From Verrucomicrobiota bacterium (GTDB taxonomy: Bacteria > Verrucomicrobiota > Lentisphaeria > JABSQK01 > JAJFLO01): a DNA stretch of 46,664 bases. Shown here one piece after another: positions 24,301 to 36,300 of this stretch; within the stretch, counting starts at the first letter, position 1, and each line of letters begins with the position of its first letter. The DNA lies in NCBI GenBank assembly GCA_021772615.1, contig JAJFLQ010000189.1, forward strand, positions 1-46,664, in the 5' to 3' direction. The position numbers were made by a program, and so were the translations under genes. Under the pieces are notes generated by a model. The model searched no databases. It was not told where the DNA came from and saw nothing but the letters and a program-made list of their open reading frames with translations.

Positions 24301-27300
24301 CGTGTTTCTGCGTCAGGACGGGACTGTTAAAGGGTCGCTCAGGATCGGTGAGAACGCCGGCGGGTTCAGCGGGGCGCTCGGCGATAGCGATTTATTCGGT
24401 AACGCGATCGCGCGGCTCGGCGACCTCGATGGTGACGGCATTGGCGACGTGGCCGTGGGCGCCTATGGCGACCAGAATTTGAAAGGGGCGGTGTACATTC
24501 TGTTCCTGAACGCCGACGGCACCGTCCGCGAGCAGCAGAAGATCAATGAGACCGAGGGCGGGTTCACCGGGGTATTCTACAACCCCGAGGACTTCGGGAT
24601 TGGGCTCGAGAATCTGGGCGATATCGACGGTGACGGTGTGGTCGACCTGGCAGTCGGCGCGGTTGGCGACCGCGACGGCGACGACAACCAGCTGCGCGGC
24701 GCCGTGTGGATCCTCTTTCTGACGCCGACCGGCACCGTCAAGGCGCATCAAAAAATCAGCTCGACGGCCGGGAATTTCAATGGCAACATCCGCAGCCAGG
24801 ATCAGTTTGGCCGTGCGATTGCGCGGCTGGGCGATCTGGACAACAACGGGACATTGGAAATTGCGGTCGGCGCCAACCACGCGGACGACGTTGGCGGCAA
24901 GACGGGCGAGATCTGGATTCTCTCGATCGCCGCTCAGCTACCGGTGACCATCGGCGACTTCATCTGGCACGATCAGAACGGAAACGGCATCCAGGACGAC
25001 GGCGAACCGGGAATCGGGAACGTGGCTGTACGCCTGTACACGCCCGGGCCCGATGGTGAAATCGGCGGTGGCGATGATTTTCTGTTGGATGAACAGTCAA
25101 CCGCGAGCAGCGGTCAGTATGAGTTCGAGGACGTCGATCCCGGGGACTACTACATTGAGTTGGTCTTGCCCACTGGATATGGATTTGCCATGCCAGCACA
25201 AGGTGCGGATGGTGCGCTTGACTCTGATTTCGACCCCGGTTCGGGACGAACTCTTGTATTTTCATTGGCTTCGGCCGAAGCCAATGAAAATATTGACGCT
25301 GGACTCGTGTTTGCTCCCGAGATTCGCGTGACCACCGGCGGGTCCGAGTCGCTGTACTTCGTTGAGGCCATTGGCGACGGCGGCCGCGACGGCAGTGGCA
25401 ATACGGCTGACGCACTGGTGAACACCGAGGCCTTGGCGATCAGTCCGGACGGCCGTCATGTGTACGTAACCAGCCTTGATGAGTCGGCCGTTACGGTGTT
25501 CCAACGTGACCTTTCGACCGGCCGATTGACGGTTATTGAGACGCTCAAACATACGGAGGCCGATGCCATTGGTAATACGATTACAGGTATGTCTGGTGCA
25601 TTTCCGATTGTGGTATCGCCTGATGGATCGCATGTCTATGTAGGTACAAACCTATCTGACAGCATTGTCACGTTTACCCGGGACGACACAACGGGGAGAC
25701 TTACATTTGTAGAGTCGATATTCGATGGTTTCACAGATAATGCCGGTAATTCGGTGGATAATCTTGAGGCGGTCAGCGATATCGCTGTGAGCCGCGACGG
25801 CCGGTTTCTTTACGCATCGGGACAAGCGTCACATGCGGTGAATGTCTTCAGTCGCGACCCGTCGACTGGACTGCTGGCAGTTGTCGAGTCGTTGGTGGAT
25901 GGACAGACCGACAGCGCCGGAAACCCGCTGGACCACATGCGATCAACGATTCAGCTCGACATCAGTTCTGACGGCTTTCACGTTTATGTGACATCCTTCG
26001 ACGACCGTTCGGTGACCGTGTTCGAGCGATCCGCCGCCACCGGCCGGTTGTTCTACGTCGAGACGCTGCGAGACGGGCAGACAGATAACGCGGGGAATCC
26101 GCTAACCCGGCTGAATGCCGCCTTCTCGGTCGTTGTGAGTCCAGACGGCGGACACGTCTATGTGGGCGCGCAAGTCGATAATGCCATCACCGTTTTCGCA
26201 CGCGATCGGCTGAGCGGCCGTCTTACCGTGGTGACATCGGCCGTACACGGTGGGCTCGACGCGGCAGAGACTGTGATCGCCGGCCTTCAAAACCCGCGCG
26301 GCCTCGCGTTCAGCCCTGACAGCGAATATTTATTCGCGACTGGGCGTAACGGCAATTCGCTGTCGGTGTTCAGCCGCGATCCGGGAACCGGCGAGTTGAC
26401 GGTTGCAGATGAACCCGCTGACGGTCAAGCGGATACCAACGGCATTATCGTCGACGGGCTTGGTGGCGCGCACATCCCGGTTATCAGTCCCGATGGCCAT
26501 CATATCTACGTGGCATCGATGTTTGATAATGCTGTGGCGGTATTGCGGCATGACCGTGAGACCGTTATCCTCGATGGCGACACCACACCTCGCCTTGCGT
26601 CCAACTCCGATTTCGGTACGCCGATAGAAAACACGTCGCCGCCCGAACGAACGTTTGCGGTACATAACGACGGCCTCGATGAATTGATCCTGGATCCGGT
26701 GATCGTGCCGGCAGGATTCACCGTGACGGGCGATCTTGCGGCCAGTCTGAATCCGGGTGAATCCGCGTCGTTCACGGTTCAGTTGGAGACATCCGCAGTC
26801 GGGACCTTCAGTGGCGACATCAGCTTCGACAACACCGACCGCGACGAAAACCCCTTCAACTTCGCGGTCGCCGGGCGGGTGATCGAACCGGCTTCCATTG
26901 GGTCGTGGGTGTGGGACGACTACAACAAGGACGGCCAGCGCGATGCATCGAGCGAACCGGGGATCCAGGGCGTGACCGTCAGGCTTTGGAATCCGGGAAT
27001 CGACGGTCAAGTCGGAACCGCCGATGATCTTCTCCGTACCACCGTCACAACCGATGCCGCCGGCTTCTACGGCTTCGGCAATCTCATGCCGGGCGAGTAT
27101 TACAACGAGTTTGTCGGTTTCGACGGTTTTGAATTTACGAACGTCGACGAGGGCGACGACGGCAGCGACAGCGACGCCGATCCGACCACGGGCCTTTCGC
27201 CGCTGATTGTACTGGCCGAAGGCGAGGATAAAAGTGACATCGACGCCGGGTTCATCACGCCGGGAACGGTAATCTCAGAGCAGAAGATCGGCGTGAACAG

Positions 27301-30300
27301 CGGCGGCTTCGCCGGTACTCTTGAGGCCTTTGGTGACTTTGGTTCCGGAATCGCTGCAATAGGTGATTTGAATGGTGACGGGATTGGCGACCTGGCGGTC
27401 GGCGCTCACGATTCGCGTCCGGAGATGGACAATGAAGGTGGCGCCGTGTGGATACTCTTTATGGCCGCCGGCGGCACCGTTGCGGACCAGGTAAAGATTG
27501 GCAATGGTGATCTTGGTGGCGGCCTGGACGCTGTCGACTTATTCGGATTTCAGGTCGAGTCCCTGGGTGACCTCGACGGAGACGGCAATTCTGATCTCGC
27601 CGTCGGCGCCGTGCGGGACGATGACGGGGGCGAGGATAGCGGCGCAGTGTGGATTTTATTTCTCAATTCCGACGGAACCGTCGATCGACATCGCAAGATC
27701 AGCTCACAATCTGGAGGATTTGACGGAGTGATCGAGGCCGGCGACTTATTCGGTTTCTCAATCGCGAATATTGGCGACCTGGATGGCGACGGTGTGATTG
27801 ATCTGGCGGTCGGTGCGACACTCGATGGTGATATGGGCTCTGTGTGGATTCTGTTCCTCAACGTCGACGGCAGTGTTCGTTCGCATGAAAAAATTTCAGC
27901 AGCAAACGAGATTTTTGGGGGAGGTATCGACATCAGTGACGAGTTCGGCTCATCCATCACTTCATTGGGAGATATTGATGGCGACGGTAATACCGATATT
28001 GCCGTCGGTGCGATTCGCGACGATGACGGCGCCCACGATGCCGGTGCGGTTTGGGTGTTATTTCTCGATCATGACGGACATGTGAAGATGCACCAGAAGA
28101 TCAGCGCGGCGTCGTCCCCCCTGGCCGGGATGATTGGCGAAGACGATCTCTTTGGCCTTTCTGTTGCAAACGTTGGCGACCTGGATGGCGATGGCACCAG
28201 CGATCTCGCTGTTGGAGCGCTTGATGACGATGGCGGTGTTGACCGTGGAGCCGTGTGGATATTATTTCTGAATCCCGATGGGTCGGTTAAGGAACACACC
28301 AAGATCAGTGATTTGGAAGGCAATTTCACCGGCGATCTCGATGATCAGGATCTTTTCGGCGCATCGGATCTGGCTAATATCGGAGATGTTGACGGCGATG
28401 GCGTCACGGATCTGGCAGTCGGCGCGATTGGCGACGACGGGGAAGCACCAGGCGGAACGAGTAATTTCGGCGCGGTCTGGATCTTAAATCTGAACGGTCA
28501 ACCACTTGCTTCGGTCGGCGATTTCGTCTGGTATGATGAGAATGAAGACGGTATTCAGGATGAGGACGAGCCCGGGGTGAGCAACGTCAAGGTCACACTA
28601 TTCCAATCCAACGACATTGGTCCGGAAGACGATTATCCGGTAGAGTCCGTTCTCACCGACGAAGATGGGTTTTACTCCCTCACCGCTATTAATGGCGGTG
28701 AGTATTATTTGCAATTTATTGCAAATACCGGGTTCGCGTTCAGTCCGGCCGATCAAGCCGCCGATAACAACGATTCGGACGCGGATGCTGATGGGCGTAC
28801 CCCCGAGTTCACACTGGCGGTCGGCGAAGACAACCATGATCTTGACGCCGGGCTGATCCTGTCTGAGACGCCGGGACTGGTGAGCAAGATCATCTTTTCT
28901 TCAGAACGGGACGGCGATTTCGACCTTTATGTCGTCGATCCGGATGGGGCGAATCTTGCCCAGTTGATCGATGTTCCGGGGAACGACGGTGGTCCCGCGT
29001 GGTCGCCGGACGGCAGCCGGATCGCATTCGGCTCTGATCGTGACGGGATCTCCGAGATCTTTGTGATGGACGCAGATGGCTCCGGACAAACGAATATTTC
29101 TAATAATCCAAAGTTCGACGTCAGTCCGGCCTGGTCGCCCGACGGTAGCCGGATCGCATTCGTCCGGACCGCGACAGGAATTCCATTTCAGTCGGAGGTG
29201 TTCACGATGGACGCCACCGGGGGCAATGAGATTCAACTTACCAACAGCGGATCGATCACCTATGAGTCTCCCGCGTGGTCGCCGGACGGCACGGGCATTG
29301 CCTTCGTTGGCGACTTTGGCGGTCCGCACGGCTTCGATATCGCCGTGATGGATACTCAAGGCAGTATCCATACCTTTCTGAACGCTTCAACTGGTCTGGA
29401 CACCAGTCCGTCCTGGTCCCCGGACGGTGGCGCCATTGCGTTTCGTTCGACACGAGATGGCAATGATGAAATCTATGTCATCGACCTTGGCAATTCGGCG
29501 CAAGTCAACCTGACGAATGATCCAGCGGATGACAGGCATCCGGCGTGGTCGCCCGACGGAAGCATGATCGCATTCAGTAGCGATCGTGACGGCAATTCCG
29601 ACATCTACGTCATGACGCCCGACGGGACGCTTATGACACGGGTTACAGATCATCCAGCCGATGACGTCGGCCCCGCCTGGTCGCCCGAGATTTTTCCGGC
29701 GCTGCCCGCCAACGTCCAACGCATCACGCACCTTACGGACAGCACCCCGACATTCACCTGGGATGCCGTTCCGGGCGCGTTGGGCTATGAGATTCGTCTG
29801 AACGACGGCGCCTGGATCACCGTCGGCAATCAGACGCGCTATGAGGTTCCAACCGGTGATGCCCTGACAATCGGCAATCACACCTTCAGTGTTCGTGCCA
29901 TCGCCGCCACCGGGTTTACCGGATCGCCGACAACGATTGGGACCGGCTTCGTCGGTCAGGGCACGGTTGCGACGGAACGAAAGATCAGCGATGTCGTTCC
30001 CACCGTCAACCCGGCGCTGAATGATCAGGATGCGTTCGGATCCGCGATTGCGACAGGTGATGTGAACGGTGATGGTATCGCCGATATGATTGTCGGTGCT
30101 CGGCAGGAGGTTGGGCCGACGCCGGATATGGGTGCAGTTTGGATCCTGCTTCTCGACACCGGTGGCGACGTGACCGACACAATCGAGATCACTGAAGGAG
30201 TCAGTGGGTTCACAGGAGATTTGGATGATAACGATCTTTTCGGCCATTCGGTCGCGTATCTTGGTGACTTGAATAGTGACGGCTTTGGCGACATTGCCGT

Positions 30301-33300
30301 GGGCGCTACCGGTGATGACGACGCCGGCGAGGACAGTGGCGCCGTGTGGATTCTCTTTATGGACTTCGGCGGAACCGTAAAGGGTCACTCTAAGTTCACT
30401 GCGGGGGCAGGTGGATTCACCGGGCCTCTGGAAACGTTTGATTTCTTCGGTTCGTCGCTGGCAGCGCTGGGCGACCTCAACAATGATGAGCTTCCCGAAC
30501 TGGCGATCGGCGCACCGGGTGATAACAACGTCACAGATATCAATCGGGGTGCGGTCTGGATTGTGACGCTGGGCTTCGACGGATTCGTGCTTGGCGAGCA
30601 ACGAATAAACCCCTCGAATGGCGATTTCGGCGGTACCCTGGCAGACAATGATTTCTTTGGCAGCAGCCTGGCCGCGGTCGGAGATCTCAACCAGGACGGC
30701 ATTGGTGATCTCGCCGTCGGCGCACGACTGGATAATGGGGACGGGAGCGATCGCGGCGCAGTATGGGTCTTGTTCCTGACCGCGACCGCTACGGTTGATG
30801 GCGAGACAAAAATCGATTCGAATTCGCCCATTTTCAATAACGCTCTGGATGACGGTGACGAATTCGGCCGGTCCGTGGGCCTCGCGGGTGATCTGAACGG
30901 TGACGGCATCGTTGATCTTGCGGTCGGCGCATCGGGCGACGACGATGGCGGCACCGATCGCGGCGCGCTATGGATCCTCTACATGAACGCCGACGGCACA
31001 CCGCAGTCGAGCCAGAAAATATCGTCGACCGTCGGTGAGCTTGCCGGACCATTAGATGATGATGATTCATTCGGGCGCTCGGTTGCGTTTCTCGGCGACC
31101 TTGACGGCGATGATGTGGTGGAACTCGCTGTCGGTGCGCACCAGGACGACGACGGCGGATTCAACCGCGGTGCGGTGTGGCTGGTGTCAATTCTCGGCCA
31201 GCCGCTCGCGGAGATCGGTGATTTTGTCTGGCTCGACGCCGACGGGAACGGCATACAGGATGCCGGTGAACCGGGTCTCGAGGCGGTCAAGGTGACGCTG
31301 TATCAGGCAAACGGACCCGGCGCTGAGGACAATCACCAGATCCGTTCGACGTTCACCGATGCTCTGGGCGCGTACGCATTCCGCGACGTCGTTGCCGGCG
31401 ACTACGCGATCGGCATTCGGGTGGGAGCCGGTGTGCAGGTTTCACCGCCGGACCAGGGCGGCGACGATGCGCTGGATTCCGATCCCGCAGGCGCGGGGCT
31501 AACCTCGATTTTCTCGTTGGCATCCGGCGAAGCCAGGGACGATATCGACGCGGGGCTCACACCGACCGCAAACATTCTCTCTCCCAACGGCGGAGAGGGC
31601 TGGGTGATCGGCACGACCCGAAGCATCACGTGGGAGCCGATCGAGGTCGTCGGTATCGATATTCAGCTTTCGCGCAACGGCGGTGCGTCGTACGACGAGA
31701 CCATATCGAGCAATCAGTGGGGCGGCGACGGCGTGTTTACGTGGGTGGTTGAAGGGCCGGTAGACAACGACCTGAAGGTGCGCGTGGTGGAGACGTTCAG
31801 CAAGCTCGTGATCGATGAGGGCGACGGCGTCTTTGCCGTCGTGCCAAGGCCGGAGCGCTGGTACGTGGATGTCAACGTTGACGGCGGCGACAACAACGGG
31901 ACGGATTGGAACAACGCTCTTGTTGACCTGCAGGACGCACTACAGGACGCGCAGGTTGGTGAAGACATCTGGGTGGCGGATGGAATCTATACGCCCGCTC
32001 CGCCGGGAGGCTCGCGGGAGAATAGCTTCCAATTAATAGATGGCGTTTCCATCTATGGGGGGTTTGCAGGCGGGGAAATGAGTGTGACGGATCGGGAATT
32101 GTCGCCGCTGGGAAGCGCCTCCCACACTGTTTTTATGCATGAGGCGGTCTTGAGTGGGGATTTGAATGCGGACGACGATGGCGATGCGAATACTAGTGAA
32201 AATAGTTACAACGTCGTGAATGCCAGTGGGACAAGCGACCAGACGATAGTAGATGGGTTCACGATACGCGACGGGTGCGCGGATGGAATCCTCGAGGCCA
32301 GAAATGGCGGCGGCCTGTATAACGATGGCGGCGACCTTCACATCAGGAATTGTCTGTTTGAAAACAATTCGACCATTGATGAAGGCGGCGGCATGTACAA
32401 CGCTTCTGCGGCGCCAACGATTTCCGATTGTGTATTCAAAGATAATATGGCGGGTATCGGCGGTGGCGGTGTGCAGAATGTTGGATCTTTGCCGATCATT
32501 ACCAATTGCCGCTTCGAAGGCAATCGTTCCACCTCCGGTGGCGGTGGCGGCCTGAACAACCTCTCCGGGGCTGGAGAAATAAGAAATTGTACGTTTGAGG
32601 GGAATTTTTCCAATCTCGGTGGGGGTATCAGTAATAACAGCGCGGCGCCCTTGATTGTCAATTCCGTCTTTCGCGCCAATTCCGCTGTGCTCCGTGGTGG
32701 TGGCATGATAAACCTGGATGCGACGCCCACTGTCGTGAATTGTGTTTTTGTCGAAAATCACGTAAGCGATGTCGGATCTGGCGTGCGCACCGGTGGTGGT
32801 ATCGCCAATACGGATGGATCCAGCCCGAAATTGCTTAATTGTACCGTATTCGGAAATACGGTCGTAGAAGATGGTGGAGGTATATTTAACACGCTTGATT
32901 CAACGCCGGAGATTACGAATTGTATCATCTGGGGCAACTCGGCCGACCGTGACGGCGATGACGTATACAACGACGATGTCGGTGATGTGCCGGTCTTTCG
33001 CCATTCCATCGTTCGTGGTTCCGGTGGCAGCGGCAGCTGGAACGCGATGTTCGGTAGCGATCTTGGCGGCAATATCGATGCCGATCCCTTGTTCGCTGAT
33101 CCGGTGGCCGGAGATCTGCATCTCACTGAATTGTCCCCCGGCATCAATGCGGGTCGGAATGTACCCGAGCTGCCCGGTATTGATTTGGACGAGGACCCCC
33201 GCATCCGGGGCGGCATTGTCGACATCGGGCCGTACGAATTCGCTGTCGGCGGTGCTCTTGACAATCTGGTGGTGGTATCGCACGAGAACAGTGCGGCAGA

Positions 33301-36300
33301 GCTTCATGTATTCGTGACCGCAACGGCCATGCTCGATACACACTTCGTTATTGCCGGTGCTGCCAGGCGCTCCGTGGCTGTTGCACGGACGCCGGATACG
33401 ATTCTGTTCACCAATAATTTCACGACCCATGTCACGGTTGTCGGCGATTTTGCGAACGACCCGCTGGCCTTTCCCGTCGGTACTACGAATTCACGAGGTA
33501 TCTGTATCGATCCCGAAGGGAACATCTGGGTGAGTCACCGTTCTGCACACACAGTGAGCAAGCTCGACGCGGATGGTAACTTGATCGGCGGCCCGTTCAC
33601 CGTGCCGAACAACCCGTTGGGACTGGCTGCCGACCGTATGGGGCACGTGTGGGTGGCGAGCGAGGGAGATAACTCGGTTACGAAACTCAATCCCGACGGC
33701 AGCGTCGCCGTTGGTCCGATAACCGTCGGCAGTGCACCGCAGTATGTGGCCATCGACCGTCTTGGCAACATCTGGGTGACCAATCGAGATGATGATACCG
33801 TTTCGCGTCTGGACCCGAATGGAACGGTGACCGGCACATTTGACACTGGTGACGGCCCCGGAGGCGTTGGCGACGGGCCGACCGGGATCGCCGTGGATCT
33901 GTACGGCAATATATGGATCGGCAACACCGACAGCGACACGGTTACGAAACTCGATGAACAGGGCAACGTGTTACTTGCCGGGCCGATCGCTGTCGGCGAT
34001 CAGCCGCGCGGCATCGCCGGCGACACCACCGGGCATGTGTGGGCGGTGTGCAGTGGCAGTAACCTGGTTTTTCGTCTGGATCAGGACGGCGGGCAGACGC
34101 CTGCGGGCGGGCAGTCAATCGGTTCGGCGCCGCAGTCCTTCGGTGATCTCACCGGCCTCGTGTATCAGGCTACGGTGCTCGATTTCAGCGCGCCGTCGGC
34201 CCCGAGCATACCGGATGCCGGGACAACGCTCACAAGTGCGGCGGCCGTGACCTTTACATGGACGGCGGCGACGGACGGGGAAAGCGACGTCATCGATTAT
34301 CAGATCCAGATCGGCACCACTGCCGCCGGTGCCGCCAATGGCATGCATGTGCTGGACACGTTTACCGACGGTGCGGTCGTCTTCGAATTTGACGGTGATC
34401 ATGGCGAGACCTATTTCGCCCGAACCCGTGCAGTGAATCGCTCCGGCACGTTCGGGCCGTGGTCGGACGTGAGCGCCGGTGTCACCGTCGACACGATGGG
34501 GCCGTTTGTCGACAGCCGGTTTCCGTCGGAAGACTGTGTCACTGAGGATCTGTTGTTTGTCGCCATCGACCTCACGGACGACCGTGGTGTCGATGCGGTC
34601 GATAAGGAAGCGTCAACGGCCGACGGTAATCTTACGATTCATCATAACGGCACCGAGTTGGTGCGGGACAGCGACTGGTTCCTCGACACCGAGCCGCCGG
34701 GCGGCGACAACGGGTCGTTCGAGATTATTTTCAACGAGTTCGATGGCGGGTTGCACGAATTCGCCTTTACGGCGTTCGACGATGCCGGTGCATCGAATCC
34801 GATACTCATCCAGATCTACCGCGACGATCTGGCAGCGCCGTCGGTCGAGACGGTTACCGGCGCGACGCCTGATGGCGTCTACGGTGAGGGCGCGACACTT
34901 GACGTCCAGGTGATCTTCAGTGAGATTGTGGTCGTCACCGGTAGCGGCACGCCGCTCCTGGATCTGGACACAGGAAACGGCGCGCGTTCTGTCGCGTACA
35001 CCAGTGGTTCCGGCAGTGATACGCTTGTTTTTCAGTACACGGTTGCAGCCGGCGATGACACACCCGATCTCGACTACACCGGTTCTGACGCCCTCACACT
35101 GGACAGTGCCGGCATATCGGATCTATGCGGAAACGCGGCGGTTCTGACGTTGCCGGACGTGGCGCCGCCGAGAGCGCTGGGCCAGAACCGTGACTACCGT
35201 ATTGATGCATTGGCTCCTGTTATTAATAGCGTTGCCGTGACATCCTTATCGCCGTTGCACCTTGACGCCTCCGGTACTGGCAGTGCAGGCGGCACCGTTT
35301 TCTTTAACAGTCTGTCGGGGCAGGGTGGCGGGCAAACGCTCACGGTGGATGTGCAGTGGACCGATACCAATCGTGTCTCGCTCACGGGGAGTGCGGCATT
35401 TGGGATCACGCCTGCGCTCGATACCAGCGAGGATGGCGGTTGGACGGTTGACTATACAGTTGGAGACGACGCCGGTGACCAGCTTGGGGTTGGCTTGACG
35501 GTGGAAGACGTGGTCGGACTGAACGCTTCCGCCACACTCGATTTTGTTCAGGACAATGTCGCGCCCACTGTCAGCCTTATCGTGCCAGATGGCGGTGAAG
35601 TTTGGGGCGCCGAGACACATCACGAGATTCGCTGGAATGCCGATGACGGACTGAGCGGTATCGCGGGCATCACGCTGGAGTATACTCTGGACGGCGTCGG
35701 ATGGATCGAAATCGAGGGTGACGTCGCAAACGACGGTGTCTATGAATGGACACTGCCGCCGGCGGCGAGCGCAACGGTGCGGGTTCGGGTGACGGCGACA
35801 GACAACGTCGGCAATGTGCACACGGATGTATCCGACGGCGATTTCGAGATCTCATCGGAATTGATTGTCTGGTACGTTGATGACGATGCCGCGGCAGCCG
35901 GCGACGGGCGCACCTGGGAGACTGCTTTTGACGACCTGCAACTCGCCATCGCCGCAGCCTCTGCCGGCGATGCAATCTGGGTGGCCGGTGGAATCTATAC
36001 TCCCGCTGCGCCGGGAGGCGCGCGTGAGAATAGCTTCCAATTGAAAGATGGTGTCACCATCTTTGCTGGTTTTTCTGGCGAAGAGACGCAGGCGACGCAG
36101 CGGGACTCCAGTGTCAATGTCACGGTATTGAGCGGCGACCTGAATCAGGATGACACTACGACCGGTGATGCCAGTGAGAACGCCTATCATGTCGTCTCGG
36201 GAAATGGCAGTGGGCCAACGGCAATCCTGGATGGATTCGTTATTACCGGTGGTAATGCGGACGCAACAGATCTGCCACACAGCAGCGGCGGCGGCATTTT

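Larger units (their letters stand above)
15097..25310 (+). other. SdrD_B domains 7-13 with FG-GAP propellers 5-10
   Basis: This is the longest regular run, six consecutive SdrD_B/FG-GAP cassettes of about 1.6-1.7 kb and a final SdrD_B. SdrD_B starts are near 15097, 16726, 18400, 19982, 21633, 23277 and 24946. Propellers span about 15474-16710, 17095-18390, 18765-19960, 20346-21625, 22008-23270 and 23670-24935. Each propeller has six FG-GAP repeats. The repeats are diverged at DNA level, indicating old duplications under protein-level constraint and not a recent tandem expansion. Confidence 0.85.

Noticed and set aside
25320..26570. Lactonase and Vgb-type propellers as active enzymes
   Set aside because: They are propeller folds inside a structural chain and I cannot identify catalytic residues, so only the fold is claimed.
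5176..31195. Regular repeats as a possible CRISPR array or satellite DNA
   Set aside because: The roughly 200-base periodicity is the FG-GAP repeat at protein level; the units differ in DNA and there are no short identical repeats with unique spacers.
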